Shown here piece after piece: positions 44,035 to 51,386 of a stretch of DNA of 64,000 nt. The notes below the pieces were generated by a model. That model worked only from the letters and a program-made list of their open reading frames with translations. It ran no database searches and was not told where the DNA came from. The stretch is from Sediminispirochaeta smaragdinae DSM 11293 (GTDB taxonomy: Bacteria > Spirochaetota > Spirochaetia > DSM-16054 > Sediminispirochaetaceae), in assembly GCF_000143985.1 (NCBI RefSeq), contig NC_014364.1:1736001-1800000 (forward strand), given 5' to 3'. Position 1 is the first letter of the stretch, and every line of letters starts with the position of its first letter. The position numbers were made by a program, and so were the translations under genes.

Positions 44035-45912
44035 CTACGAAAGGTTGTATTTTTGCAGCTTTCTGTACAGAGTTGTTCGATCGATGCCCAGGGCATCCGC
44101 AAGCGCCTGTCTCGTGGGATACATGGGAAGAGCTTCGATGAGTTTTTCGCGCATCAGCATATCTTCCATCTTCATCGCTTGAGATGGTTCTTCCCAACCT
44201 GACGAACCGAGACAAAGGCGCAGATCTTCTTTATCAATATCCTTTTTCTGTACGATGACCGACAGACGTTCGCATATGTTTCTCAGCTGCCGAATATTTC
44301 CGTCCCAGCCATATCGAAGCAACAATGAACTGCATTCAGGAGAAAACCGATGCATATACCGATTATTTCTTTTGTCGAACAAATTCAAATAATGGTTTGC
44401 CAGTAAAAGAATATCATCGCCCCGTTCTCGCAGACTCGGAATATTGAGTCTGAGCACATCCAAGCGGTAGAAAAGATCTTTTCGGAACGTCCCCTCTTTT
44501 ACCATGATCTCCAGATTCTTATTTGTTGCGGCTATGATTCTGATATTGACAGGGATGACGGAATCGTCTCCGAGCCTCATGATTTCCCGTTCTTCCAGCA
44601 CCCGCAGCAGGCGGTTCTGCATAGGCTCGCTGATCTCTCCTATCTCATCCAGAAATATGGTACCGTTATGTGCCAGCTCAAACAGACCTACCTTTCCGCC
44701 TTTTGTTGCGCCGGTAAAAGCACCGTCGACATAACCGAACAGTTCGCTCTCCAGCAGGGACTCGCTGAGCGCCGCACAATTAATCGCCACAAAAGGGCCT
44801 GCACCCCGCATGCTCATATTATGGATACTCTGGGCAAAGAGCTCTTTACCTGTTCCTGTTTCTCCGAATAAAAGAATATTTGACTCCGTAAGGCTGTAAT
44901 AACGAGCCAAATCGATTACTCGAAGTAGGGGGGGGCTTTTCCCTATGATATCCTGAAAATGTGCCTTGGCAATATGTCCCTTCGCCCGCGTCTGCTTACG
45001 GATTGAAAACTCCATCCGCTGAATCTCAGATACTTTCTGAAAGGTAACGATCGCTGCCGTATAGACGTTATCAACGGTTATTGGAGAAACATGTGCAATG
45101 ACTTTTATGTCATGAATGGTAAGGATGATATCCTCCATTTTCTGAGAAAAATTTCCGGATTTCTTATCAAGTAATTCGGGGCAGGTCGTCGAAATCGGTT
45201 TTCCAATGACTTGACTGTAGGGACATCTGAACAGGAGTTCCGCATCATGATTGTAAATGGTGATGCTGTTTGTATCGTCGAGGGCGATTACGGCCTGATT
45301 GACATTTTCTAATAATGCCTTAAACCGTTGTACCATGATTTGGTTTTCGCGATTTGCGTCAAATACACGATAGGCTTCAAGTATTGAGCTTTTGATGCTC
45401 TCTTTACCCATTTTTATCAGCACTGCAGGAAGGTGTCGTTTCGCTGCATAGGAATAGACGCGTTCTCCGCATATTATGGCGCCGACGCCGTCTTCTTCGG
45501 CTTTCTCAATGCAGGGAATAATCTCGGATTCTTCACGAAAACTGTATCCGACGATATTGGGAAAGTTCCCCGAATCAATAACGAAGGATTCATAATTCTC
45601 ACTGTCTGCGGTGATAAAGGCAATTTTTCTTGCATGGAATGTCTGAAAGGCTTCATTTGCAGCATGGATGATGTCATATCCGCTCATCGGAATTTCAATA
45701 AGTGTCACCCCTCTGTGCAACTCCTGTAACGTATATGCCATGTATCCGCGTGCAATAATAATCTGTCCTGTGAAATCAATATTTACGGCTTCTTCAAGCG
45801 TGGGACATTTTATGGAAAAATCAAACATCCGTTTATTGGGAAGATTATTATATACTTCCGACACTTTTGGGATGAGACTGGATGACGGAACGAGAAAAAC
45901 AATTGACGACAT
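44035..45912 (-). CDS. Sigma-54-dependent activator with PrpR-type sensor (locus 1)
   Basis: A 625-residue enhancer-binding protein. Residues about 1-185 form a PrpR_N sensor, about 195-300 a PAS domain ('QAVIALDDTNSITIYNHDAELLF'), and about 325-555 the AAA+ domain with Walker A 'GETGTGKELF', the sigma-54 contact loop GAFTGA ('YVDGAFTGATKGG') and Walker B 'GTIFLDEIGE'. The C-terminus is a Fis-type helix-turn-helix ('RQALADALGIDRTTLYRKL'). The ATG at 45912 has AAAGG about 9 bases upstream. It lies directly upstream of the paired dyads and sigma-54 promoter of the kinase operon, its obvious target. Confidence 0.92.
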   Translation of the reverse strand: MSSIVFLVPSSSLIPKVSEVYNNLPNKRMFDFSIKCPTLEEAVNIDFTGQIIIARGYMAYTLQELHRGVTLIEIPMSGYDIIHAANEAFQTFHARKIAFITADSENYESFVIDSGNFPNIVGYSFREESEIIPCIEKAEEDGVGAIICGERVYSYAAKRHLPAVLIKMGKESIKSSILEAYRVFDANRENQIMVQRFKALLENVNQAVIALDDTNSITIYNHDAELLFRCPYSQVIGKPISTTCPELLDKKSGNFSQKMEDIILTIHDIKVIAHVSPITVDNVYTAAIVTFQKVSEIQRMEFSIRKQTRAKGHIAKAHFQDIIGKSPPLLRVIDLARYYSLTESNILLFGETGTGKELFAQSIHNMSMRGAGPFVAINCAALSESLLESELFGYVDGAFTGATKGGKVGLFELAHNGTIFLDEIGEISEPMQNRLLRVLEEREIMRLGDDSVIPVNIRIIAATNKNLEIMVKEGTFRKDLFYRLDVLRLNIPSLRERGDDILLLANHYLNLFDKRNNRYMHRFSPECSSLLLRYGWDGNIRQLRNICERLSVIVQKKDIDKEDLRLCLGSSGWEEPSQAMKMEDMLMREKLIEALPMYPTRQALADALGIDRTTLYRKLQKYNLS

Positions 45913-46254
45913 ATACAACACCTTTTGTTGAACTATAAAAGCACTATTTGACAGGACGTATGTATGATCCGAACGATGTCAAAAATAGGAAGCAAAGAAT
46001 TACCTCCGGGGTGCCTTTTTATGCAATAGTAGCATATTGAAAATTGCAATGCCAATTTGTATGTATAATTGCACATCGCAGCATGTAATGCATAGAGAAG
46101 CGTAATTTGAATTTATCAATGATTTCACTGATCATATAAACAGGAAGATCATCGCTACGATACGGCTCATCCTGGTGAAGAATCTTGGGAGGAGGTGAAA
46201 TTTCTGCTGTTTCCCTTTTTTTATGTTTATATCGATATTTTTGTATTTGTTTTT

Positions 46255-46268
46255 TGGAAACGTTATCA
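46255..46268. promoter_or_regulatory. LacI-family-type operator A
   Basis: TGGAAACGTTATCA fits the TG-NN-AACGTT-NN-CA pattern with the central CG typical of LacI/CcpA operators. It lies 141 bp upstream of operator B, a distance that would allow DNA looping. Confidence 0.5.
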
Positions 46269-46395
46269 TAACTTTTTGTTAAGTAATTGTTAAGTGATAT
46301 TTTTTTAATTTATTATATTGTATAAAAATAAGTCCTATATAAAAATATTCAAAAAACATTTGACAAATACTATTTTAGGTGGGATCATGATTATA

Positions 46396-46409
46396 TGCTA
46401 ACGTTTGCA
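46396..46409. promoter_or_regulatory. LacI-family-type operator B
   Basis: TGCTAACGTTTGCA is symmetric except for one pair and shares TG-NN-AACGTT-NN-CA with operator A. It is 68 bases before the proposed ATPase start, a suitable place to block transcription. No LacI-type regulator gene is in the window. Confidence 0.55.
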
Positions 46410-46477
46410 AAATATAAAGAATTTATGATGCCTTATTTTATGCAATGGGAGGAGATGATGGAGGCAAGGAGGGATTT

Positions 46478-47977
46478 TTGAAAACCGAAGAACACTTGCT
46501 GGAATTGCGGAACATTACGAAAAAATACCCTGGTGTTTTGGCGTTGGATGAGGTGAGCATGAACGTCCGACGGGGTGAGGTTCATGGGCTCGTCGGTGAG
46601 AACGGTGCCGGAAAGTCAACGCTTATTAAGGTGCTTGCCGGTGCGCATTCTCCTGATTCTGGGGAGATTGTTTTCGACGGAGAAAGTTTTCCGTCTCTTC
46701 TTCCTCATGAAGCAATGAATCTTGGTATTGCCTGTATCTATCAGGAACTTAATCAAGTGTCGTACATGACGGTAACCGAGAATATTTTTCTCGGAAGGGA
46801 ATTAAAAAAGGGAAGTTTTCTAGACCTGGGCAAACAGGAGGAATTAGCGAAAAAGGTCCTCAGGGATTTTGATCTTGATATCGATCCCAAAACGCCTATG
46901 ACCATGCTCGGTGTTGGACAATGCCAGATGGTTGAGATCTGTAAGGCGGTAAATGCCTCGGCGAAACTCATCATCATGGATGAGCCTACGGCCAGTCTGA
47001 GTGAAAAAGAAACCGGAGAGTTGTTTCGAATCATTGAAAAGCTACGTGAAAAGAATGTCACAATGATTTTCATCTCTCATCGACTTGAAGAGGTGAAGTC
47101 TATTTGTGATGCTTTGACGGTCATGCGAGACGGCCAGGTCGTTGCAAACAAGAGAATCGATGAGGTTTCTGTCGATGATATTGTTAAGCTCATGGTCGGA
47201 CGCGATATCACAAACAAGTATCCCAAAAAGAGCTTTCCTCAAGGCGATGTCGTTCTTGAAGTCAAAAATTTGACTCACAAGGGTGTCTATGAGGATATAA
47301 GCTTCAAGGTTCATGCCGGTGAGATTCTGGGAGTTTCCGGGCTGGTGGGAGCAGGCCGCACCGAGGTCGCCCGTGGTCTGATGGGCGCCGATCCGATCGA
47401 TTCGGGGGAGGTCTTCATCAACGGACAGAAGGTGACTATCAAGTCACCTCGGGACTCCATTAATGCCGGCATTGCTTTCCTCACGGAGGATCGGAAGGGG
47501 CAGGGCCTGATTCTTCTTCAATCCGTTGAATTCAACGCTACCTTGGTCAGCCTTAAGAAGTTTAAGAAAAGAAAATTTTTCATTGATCTTCCAAAGCTTA
47601 GAAAAGAATCGGTCAAGATGGTTAATGACCTTCGTATCAAGGTGCCGGACGTTTTGACGGTTTCCAGCCAGTTGAGTGGAGGAAACCAGCAGAAGGTTGT
47701 CATCGCGAAATGGTTGATGACGCAGGCGAAAATTTTCATCTTTGATGAACCTACCCGCGGTATTGATGTTGGAGCGAAAATCGAAGTCTATAATCTTATC
47801 AACGAGCTGGTTGCCGAAGGGGCTGCCGTCATCATGATCAGTTCTGAGATGGATGAATGCATGGGTATGGCCGACAGGATTATCGTTATGCATGAAGGTT
47901 CTCTCACCGGAGAACTGGTTCGTGATGATTTCTCACAAGAGAAGATTATGTATGCTGCGTCCGGAATACCAATATGA
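46478..47977 (+). CDS. Ribose-type ABC transporter ATP-binding protein
   Basis: A 499-residue double-ABC ATPase of CUT2 importers. Domain 1 has Walker A '[14 protein letters not shown]' and Walker B 'LIIMDEPTASLS'; domain 2 has 'GLVGAGRTEVARGLMG', '[14 protein letters not shown]' and '[14 protein letters not shown]'. The TTG at 46478 is preferred because AAGGAGG lies 6 bases before it; an ATG at 46445 would add 11 residues but has no ribosome site. It overlaps the oxidoreductase gene by 4 bases. Confidence 0.9.
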   Translation: MKTEEHLLELRNITKKYPGVLALDEVSMNVRRGEVHGLVGENGAGKSTLIKVLAGAHSPDSGEIVFDGESFPSLLPHEAMNLGIACIYQELNQVSYMTVTENIFLGRELKKGSFLDLGKQEELAKKVLRDFDLDIDPKTPMTMLGVGQCQMVEICKAVNASAKLIIMDEPTASLSEKETGELFRIIEKLREKNVTMIFISHRLEEVKSICDALTVMRDGQVVANKRIDEVSVDDIVKLMVGRDITNKYPKKSFPQGDVVLEVKNLTHKGVYEDISFKVHAGEILGVSGLVGAGRTEVARGLMGADPIDSGEVFINGQKVTIKSPRDSINAGIAFLTEDRKGQGLILLQSVEFNATLVSLKKFKKRKFFIDLPKLRKESVKMVNDLRIKVPDVLTVSSQLSGGNQQKVVIAKWLMTQAKIFIFDEPTRGIDVGAKIEVYNLINELVAEGAAVIMISSEMDECMGMADRIIVMHEGSLTGELVRDDFSQEKIMYAASGIPI

Positions 47978-48999
47978 GTGATGGGGTCATTGTGGACAGA
48001 TTGAGATGTGCGGCCATAGGTTTGGGGCGATTAGGTTGGCGACATGCGGCAAATCTTGCCGGTACCATATCCGGTGCGGAGCTTGTTGCCGTTTCGGATG
48101 TATCGGTTGATGCCTGCAAACGCTTTTCTTCCGTCTATCCGGATGTGAAGGTTTATATGGACTATCATGACGTACTGCAACGTGCGGATATTGATGCGGT
48201 AATTATCGCTTCCTCTACAAGTATGCATGCCGTGATGCTTCGTGATGCAGTAGCTTCCGGAAAGGCTATTTTTTGTGAAAAGCCACTTTCGCTTGATCTG
48301 CAGGAGGCTCGGGAACTTCAGCGTCTGGTAAAAGAGCATGGAAGCTTTGTTCAACTTGGTTTTATGCGTAGATTCGACACCGGCTATGCAGCTGCGAAAG
48401 AACGCATTGAATCGGGTGCCATTGGAACCCCTGTTTCTCTGTTGGGGATCAGTCGTGATCCATCCTGTCCCCCTATCGAGTTTGCAAAAACCAGTGGAGG
48501 CTTGGTCATGGATCTTTGCATTCATGATATCGATTTATGCCGCTGGTTTCTCGGAGGTGAGGTCACCGAGGTATATGCACGGGGGGCGGTCGTTCGTTAT
48601 GGAGCGTTACGGTCCATAGGTGATATCGATCACGTGAATATCGATCTTAGCTTTTCGAACGGGCCCCTGGCGTCTGTCGAGGGTAGTCGCAATTCGCGAT
48701 ACGGTTACGATGTGCGAACGGAAGTGATCTGTACCGATGGCGCGGCCTTTATCGGTAAAATGCAAGATGAACCAGTGGTAATGATGGATGCAAAGGGTGT
48801 TTCCATGAAAACCGTGCCCGGTTTTCTTGAGCGCTTTGAGCAGGCATACCGCTCCGAGATGGAGCGTTTTGTGGAGGATGTTCTTACACATAATCCTCCG
48901 GCCGTTGGTGTGGATGATGGAGTAGCGGCGATGGAGATTGCCGAGGCGGCACAAACTTCTTTGGTGTCCGGCCGTACTGTAGCGTTAGGGAGGAGATAA
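47974..48999 (+). CDS. Gfo/Idh/MocA-family oxidoreductase (inositol dehydrogenase-like)
   Basis: A 341-residue NAD(P)-dependent dehydrogenase. The Rossmann motif is 'AAIGLGRLGWRHA', the EKP motif is 'AIFCEKPLSLDL' (Lys catalytic), and the active-site stretch is 'DLCIHDIDLCRWFLGGE' with the expected Asp and His. It resembles myo-inositol 2-dehydrogenases and related sugar dehydrogenases. It is inserted between the ATPase and permease genes with 4-base and 1-base overlaps, so it probably oxidises the imported cyclitol or sugar. Confidence 0.88.
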   Translation: MSDGVIVDRLRCAAIGLGRLGWRHAANLAGTISGAELVAVSDVSVDACKRFSSVYPDVKVYMDYHDVLQRADIDAVIIASSTSMHAVMLRDAVASGKAIFCEKPLSLDLQEARELQRLVKEHGSFVQLGFMRRFDTGYAAAKERIESGAIGTPVSLLGISRDPSCPPIEFAKTSGGLVMDLCIHDIDLCRWFLGGEVTEVYARGAVVRYGALRSIGDIDHVNIDLSFSNGPLASVEGSRNSRYGYDVRTEVICTDGAAFIGKMQDEPVVMMDAKGVSMKTVPGFLERFEQAYRSEMERFVEDVLTHNPPAVGVDDGVAAMEIAEAAQTSLVSGRTVALGRR

Positions 49000-50030
49000 T
49001 GAGTACGAACACAACAAACGAAGGTGCGTCCAAGGAGCAGCAGACAGTGACGCAATCCGAAGGTGGAGCAAACGGAAATCAGCCGAAAAAGAAGAAGCGA
49101 AGGGGAAGTTTAGGCATTATTCTGAGTCTGATCGTCCTTTGTGCGATCATTTCGATTCTTTCTCCAAGATTTCTGACGCTTGCCAACTTGAAAAATGTCT
49201 TGTCGCAGGCAACGGTCAGTGCCGTTATTTCCGTCGGTGAATTCCTGGCTATTCTGACAGCCGGTATTGATCTTTCGATAGGATCGATCCTTGCCCTTTC
49301 CATCATGATGATGGGAATATTTGCCGTCAATCTGGGGATTAACCCAATTGTGGCTATGTTACTTTGCCTTGCCGTTGGAAGTTTATTCGGTTTGGTAAAT
49401 GGCCTTCTTCTTACAAAGTTGAAGCTTCCCCATCCCTTTATTTCAACCATGGGTACCAAGATGATCGCCCGAGGCCTTGCCCTGGCCGTTACGGCGGCCG
49501 CGCCGATCAGTGGATTTGCTCTTTCCATCCAGTATTTGGGAAGTAGCTCCATCGGGCCGATTCCCGCAAGTGTCCTTTTGGTTGTTATTGTGTATGCAGT
49601 TATGTACATTTTTATGACATATACGGCTGTAGGGCGTCATATCTATGCGGTCGGTGGAAATGTCGAAGCGAGCCGCTTAAGTGGTATCAATGTTGACAAG
49701 GTACTGTGCATTGTCTATACCCTCAGCGGTTTTATGTCGGCACTTGCCGGTATCCTTCTTGTAGGGCGTGTGAATGCCGCCTATCCCCTTGCCGGTACCG
49801 ATTACGAGACCGACGCTATTGCGGCCGTTATTATCGGTGGTGCCAGTTTCGCCGGTGGTGTCGGAAAAATCTTGAATACGATTATCGGTGTCATGATCAT
49901 TGCTGTTCTGCGCAATGGTTTGAATTTGCTCAATGTCGATTCGGCATACCAGACGGTTGCCATCGGTGTTGTCATTATCTTGGCTGTTTACCTCGACGTT
50001 TTGCGGCAGGCAGCTGCAAAGCGTGCATGA
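48999..50030 (+). CDS. Ribose-type ABC transporter permease
   Basis: A 343-residue CUT2 permease. A polar N-terminal tail (residues 1-33) precedes about eight to ten membrane segments. Signature stretches are 'LTAGIDLSIGSILALSIM' and 'GRHIYAVGGNVEASRLSGINVDK'. The start overlaps the oxidoreductase stop (TAATG). It works with the ATPase at 46478-47977 and the binding protein at 50269-51228. Confidence 0.92.
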   Translation: MSTNTTNEGASKEQQTVTQSEGGANGNQPKKKKRRGSLGIILSLIVLCAIISILSPRFLTLANLKNVLSQATVSAVISVGEFLAILTAGIDLSIGSILALSIMMMGIFAVNLGINPIVAMLLCLAVGSLFGLVNGLLLTKLKLPHPFISTMGTKMIARGLALAVTAAAPISGFALSIQYLGSSSIGPIPASVLLVVIVYAVMYIFMTYTAVGRHIYAVGGNVEASRLSGINVDKVLCIVYTLSGFMSALAGILLVGRVNAAYPLAGTDYETDAIAAVIIGGASFAGGVGKILNTIIGVMIIAVLRNGLNLLNVDSAYQTVAIGVVIILAVYLDVLRQAAAKRA

Positions 50031-50268
50031 TGATCAAATCATGATAATCAGATGAAGGAGGTAGAAGGGGAACAGAAATAGCGAAAGAGGGGAGATGTAA
50101 TTGCTCCCTTCCTGAAACGCAGGGCATGGAAAAGCAATCTCGTGTGATGTATGCAAGAGGTAGCCCGGGCGTTCAAGGAATCGAAGGATGTCGCGGTAGC
50201 ATTCGTATCCGCAAAAAGCCGCAGAGCTCGGCTTATCATAGTTTTCCAAATAGTACAGGAGGGATGAA
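50031..50268 (+). other. 238-bp gap inside the ribose-type operon
   Basis: This gap lies between permease and binding-protein genes on the same strand. It holds small hairpins: GGGAG/CTCCC arms around 50090-50110 and AGCCG/CGGCT arms around 50215-50232. An AGGAGG near 50056 has no start codon behind it. No convincing promoter or protein gene is seen. It probably holds processing or attenuation signals that set binding-protein expression apart from the membrane parts. Confidence 0.4.
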
Positions 50269-51228
50269 ATGAAAAAGGTATGTGTGAGTCTCTTGACTCT
50301 GGCATTCGCGCTGACTTCGTTGAATATCTTCGCCCAGGGCGGTCAGGAATCGGCTGATAGTAAAGACGGCGGCAAGATGGAAATTGCTGTGGTTCTGAAA
50401 ACCTTGAGCAGTGAATATTGGAAACGTGTTGTTAAGGGAGCTGATGAAGCTGCTGCAAAGTACGATGTCGAACTGATTAAGCTTGGCCCGCCGACCGAAG
50501 ATGCTGTTGAGCAGCAGATCAACATGGTCCAAGATGCCCTGACTGCAAAACCTGCGGCTCTGGTTTTCTCTCCCTCTCAGCCTCCGACGGCTGTCAATGT
50601 TCTTCGTTCTGCCAAGGATATGGGAATCCCTGTTATCCTGGTTGATACCCCCATGGGTGATCTTGCCGAGTATGATACCTTTATCGGTACCGAAAACTAC
50701 ACCGCAGGAAAGTCTGGTGGTGAGGCTCTTATAAAAGCTTTGGGAAAAACGAGTGGTGCTGCAGTCCTTATCGAAGGCGCTCCCGGTAACCCCACGACAA
50801 CCGAGCGAGCCGATGGTGCCGGTGATGCTTTCGAGGCTGCCGGAATCGAAGTAGTTGCTCGTCAGCCCGGATACAGCGACCGAGAAAAAGCTTATACCGT
50901 TATGCAGAATATCTTGCAGGTCAACAAGAATGTTGATATCGTCTTTTGCTCAAACGATGAGATGGCCCTTGGTGCTCTTCGTGCTCTTCAGCAGGCAGGA
51001 ACAAAAGCATTGGTCATGGGTGTAGACGGCAACAAAGACGCTCTGAAATCAATCCTGGAAGATGGCCTTTTCGGGACTGTCGCTCAGAAGCCTGAAATGA
51101 TGGGGTACCTCGGAGTAGAAAATGCCATCAAGGCAGCAAAGGGCGAAACGATTGAAAAGCGCATCGATAGTGGTGTCGACATCATCACCAAAGAAAATGC
51201 ACAGGCTGCTCTTGATAGCCAGTCCTAA
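50269..51228 (+). CDS. Ribose-type sugar-binding protein
   Basis: A 319-residue periplasmic-binding protein of the RbsB class. Residues 1-22 are the signal peptide (CVSLLTLAFALTSLNIFAQGG). The body has 'EIAVVLKTLSSEYWKRVVKGADEAAAKYDVEL', 'LVFSPSQPPTAVNVL', 'VILVDTPMG' and 'VFCSNDEMALGALRAL'. AGGAGGGATGAA precedes the ATG. It closes the operon and is followed by a hairpin and a strong terminator. Confidence 0.92.
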   Translation: MKKVCVSLLTLAFALTSLNIFAQGGQESADSKDGGKMEIAVVLKTLSSEYWKRVVKGADEAAAKYDVELIKLGPPTEDAVEQQINMVQDALTAKPAALVFSPSQPPTAVNVLRSAKDMGIPVILVDTPMGDLAEYDTFIGTENYTAGKSGGEALIKALGKTSGAAVLIEGAPGNPTTTERADGAGDAFEAAGIEVVARQPGYSDREKAYTVMQNILQVNKNVDIVFCSNDEMALGALRALQQAGTKALVMGVDGNKDALKSILEDGLFGTVAQKPEMMGYLGVENAIKAAKGETIEKRIDSGVDIITKENAQAALDSQS

Positions 51229-51231
51229 AAA

Positions 51232-51251
51232 ATCGACGATACGTCGTCGAT
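51232..51251 (+). repeat. Perfect 8-bp inverted repeat after the binding-protein gene
   Basis: ATCGACGA-TACG-TCGTCGAT begins 3 bases after the stop codon. No T-run follows; together with the terminator at 51272 it gives two stacked hairpins at the mRNA end, which may slow decay. Confidence 0.6.
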
Positions 51252-51271
51252 ATAATAGACATGTATAACAA

Positions 51272-51302
51272 GGGGGGCCGGAAAAGGCCCCCTTTTGTGT
51301 TT
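51272..51302 (+). terminator. Intrinsic terminator of the ribose-type operon
   Basis: Seven-base GC arms (51273-51279, 51286-51292) on a 6-base GGAAAA loop are followed by TTTTGTGTTTT. Confidence 0.9.
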
Positions 51303-51386
51303 TAGACTGCAACGTGTTTCAGAACTTCAGTTATTATCTTTTGTTCAATAGTTTCTAAAACTTCTTTATTTGAATATAGTGTTTCT

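Larger units (their letters stand above)
45913..46477. other. 565-bp AT-rich divergent intergenic region
   Basis: It separates the sigma-54 activator gene from the ribose-type ABC operon. It contains two LacI-family-type operators (46255-46268, 46396-46409) and a TTGACA at 46360-46365 without a well-placed -10 box. Long A/T runs occupy 46290-46360. No RNA gene or convincing protein gene was found; a 32-codon hydrophobic frame at 46195-46293 was considered and rejected. Confidence 0.6.

Noticed and set aside
46195-46293. 32-codon hydrophobic frame behind GGGAGGAG
   Set aside because: The GTG start directly abuts the ribosome site with no spacing, the frame is just AT-rich Phe/Tyr/Val codons, and it overlaps LacI-type operator A.
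46360-46396. Sigma-70 promoter for the ribose-type operon from TTGACA at 46360
   Set aside because: The best -10 candidate (TTATAT at 46391) is 25 bases away, too far for a normal promoter, so none is annotated.
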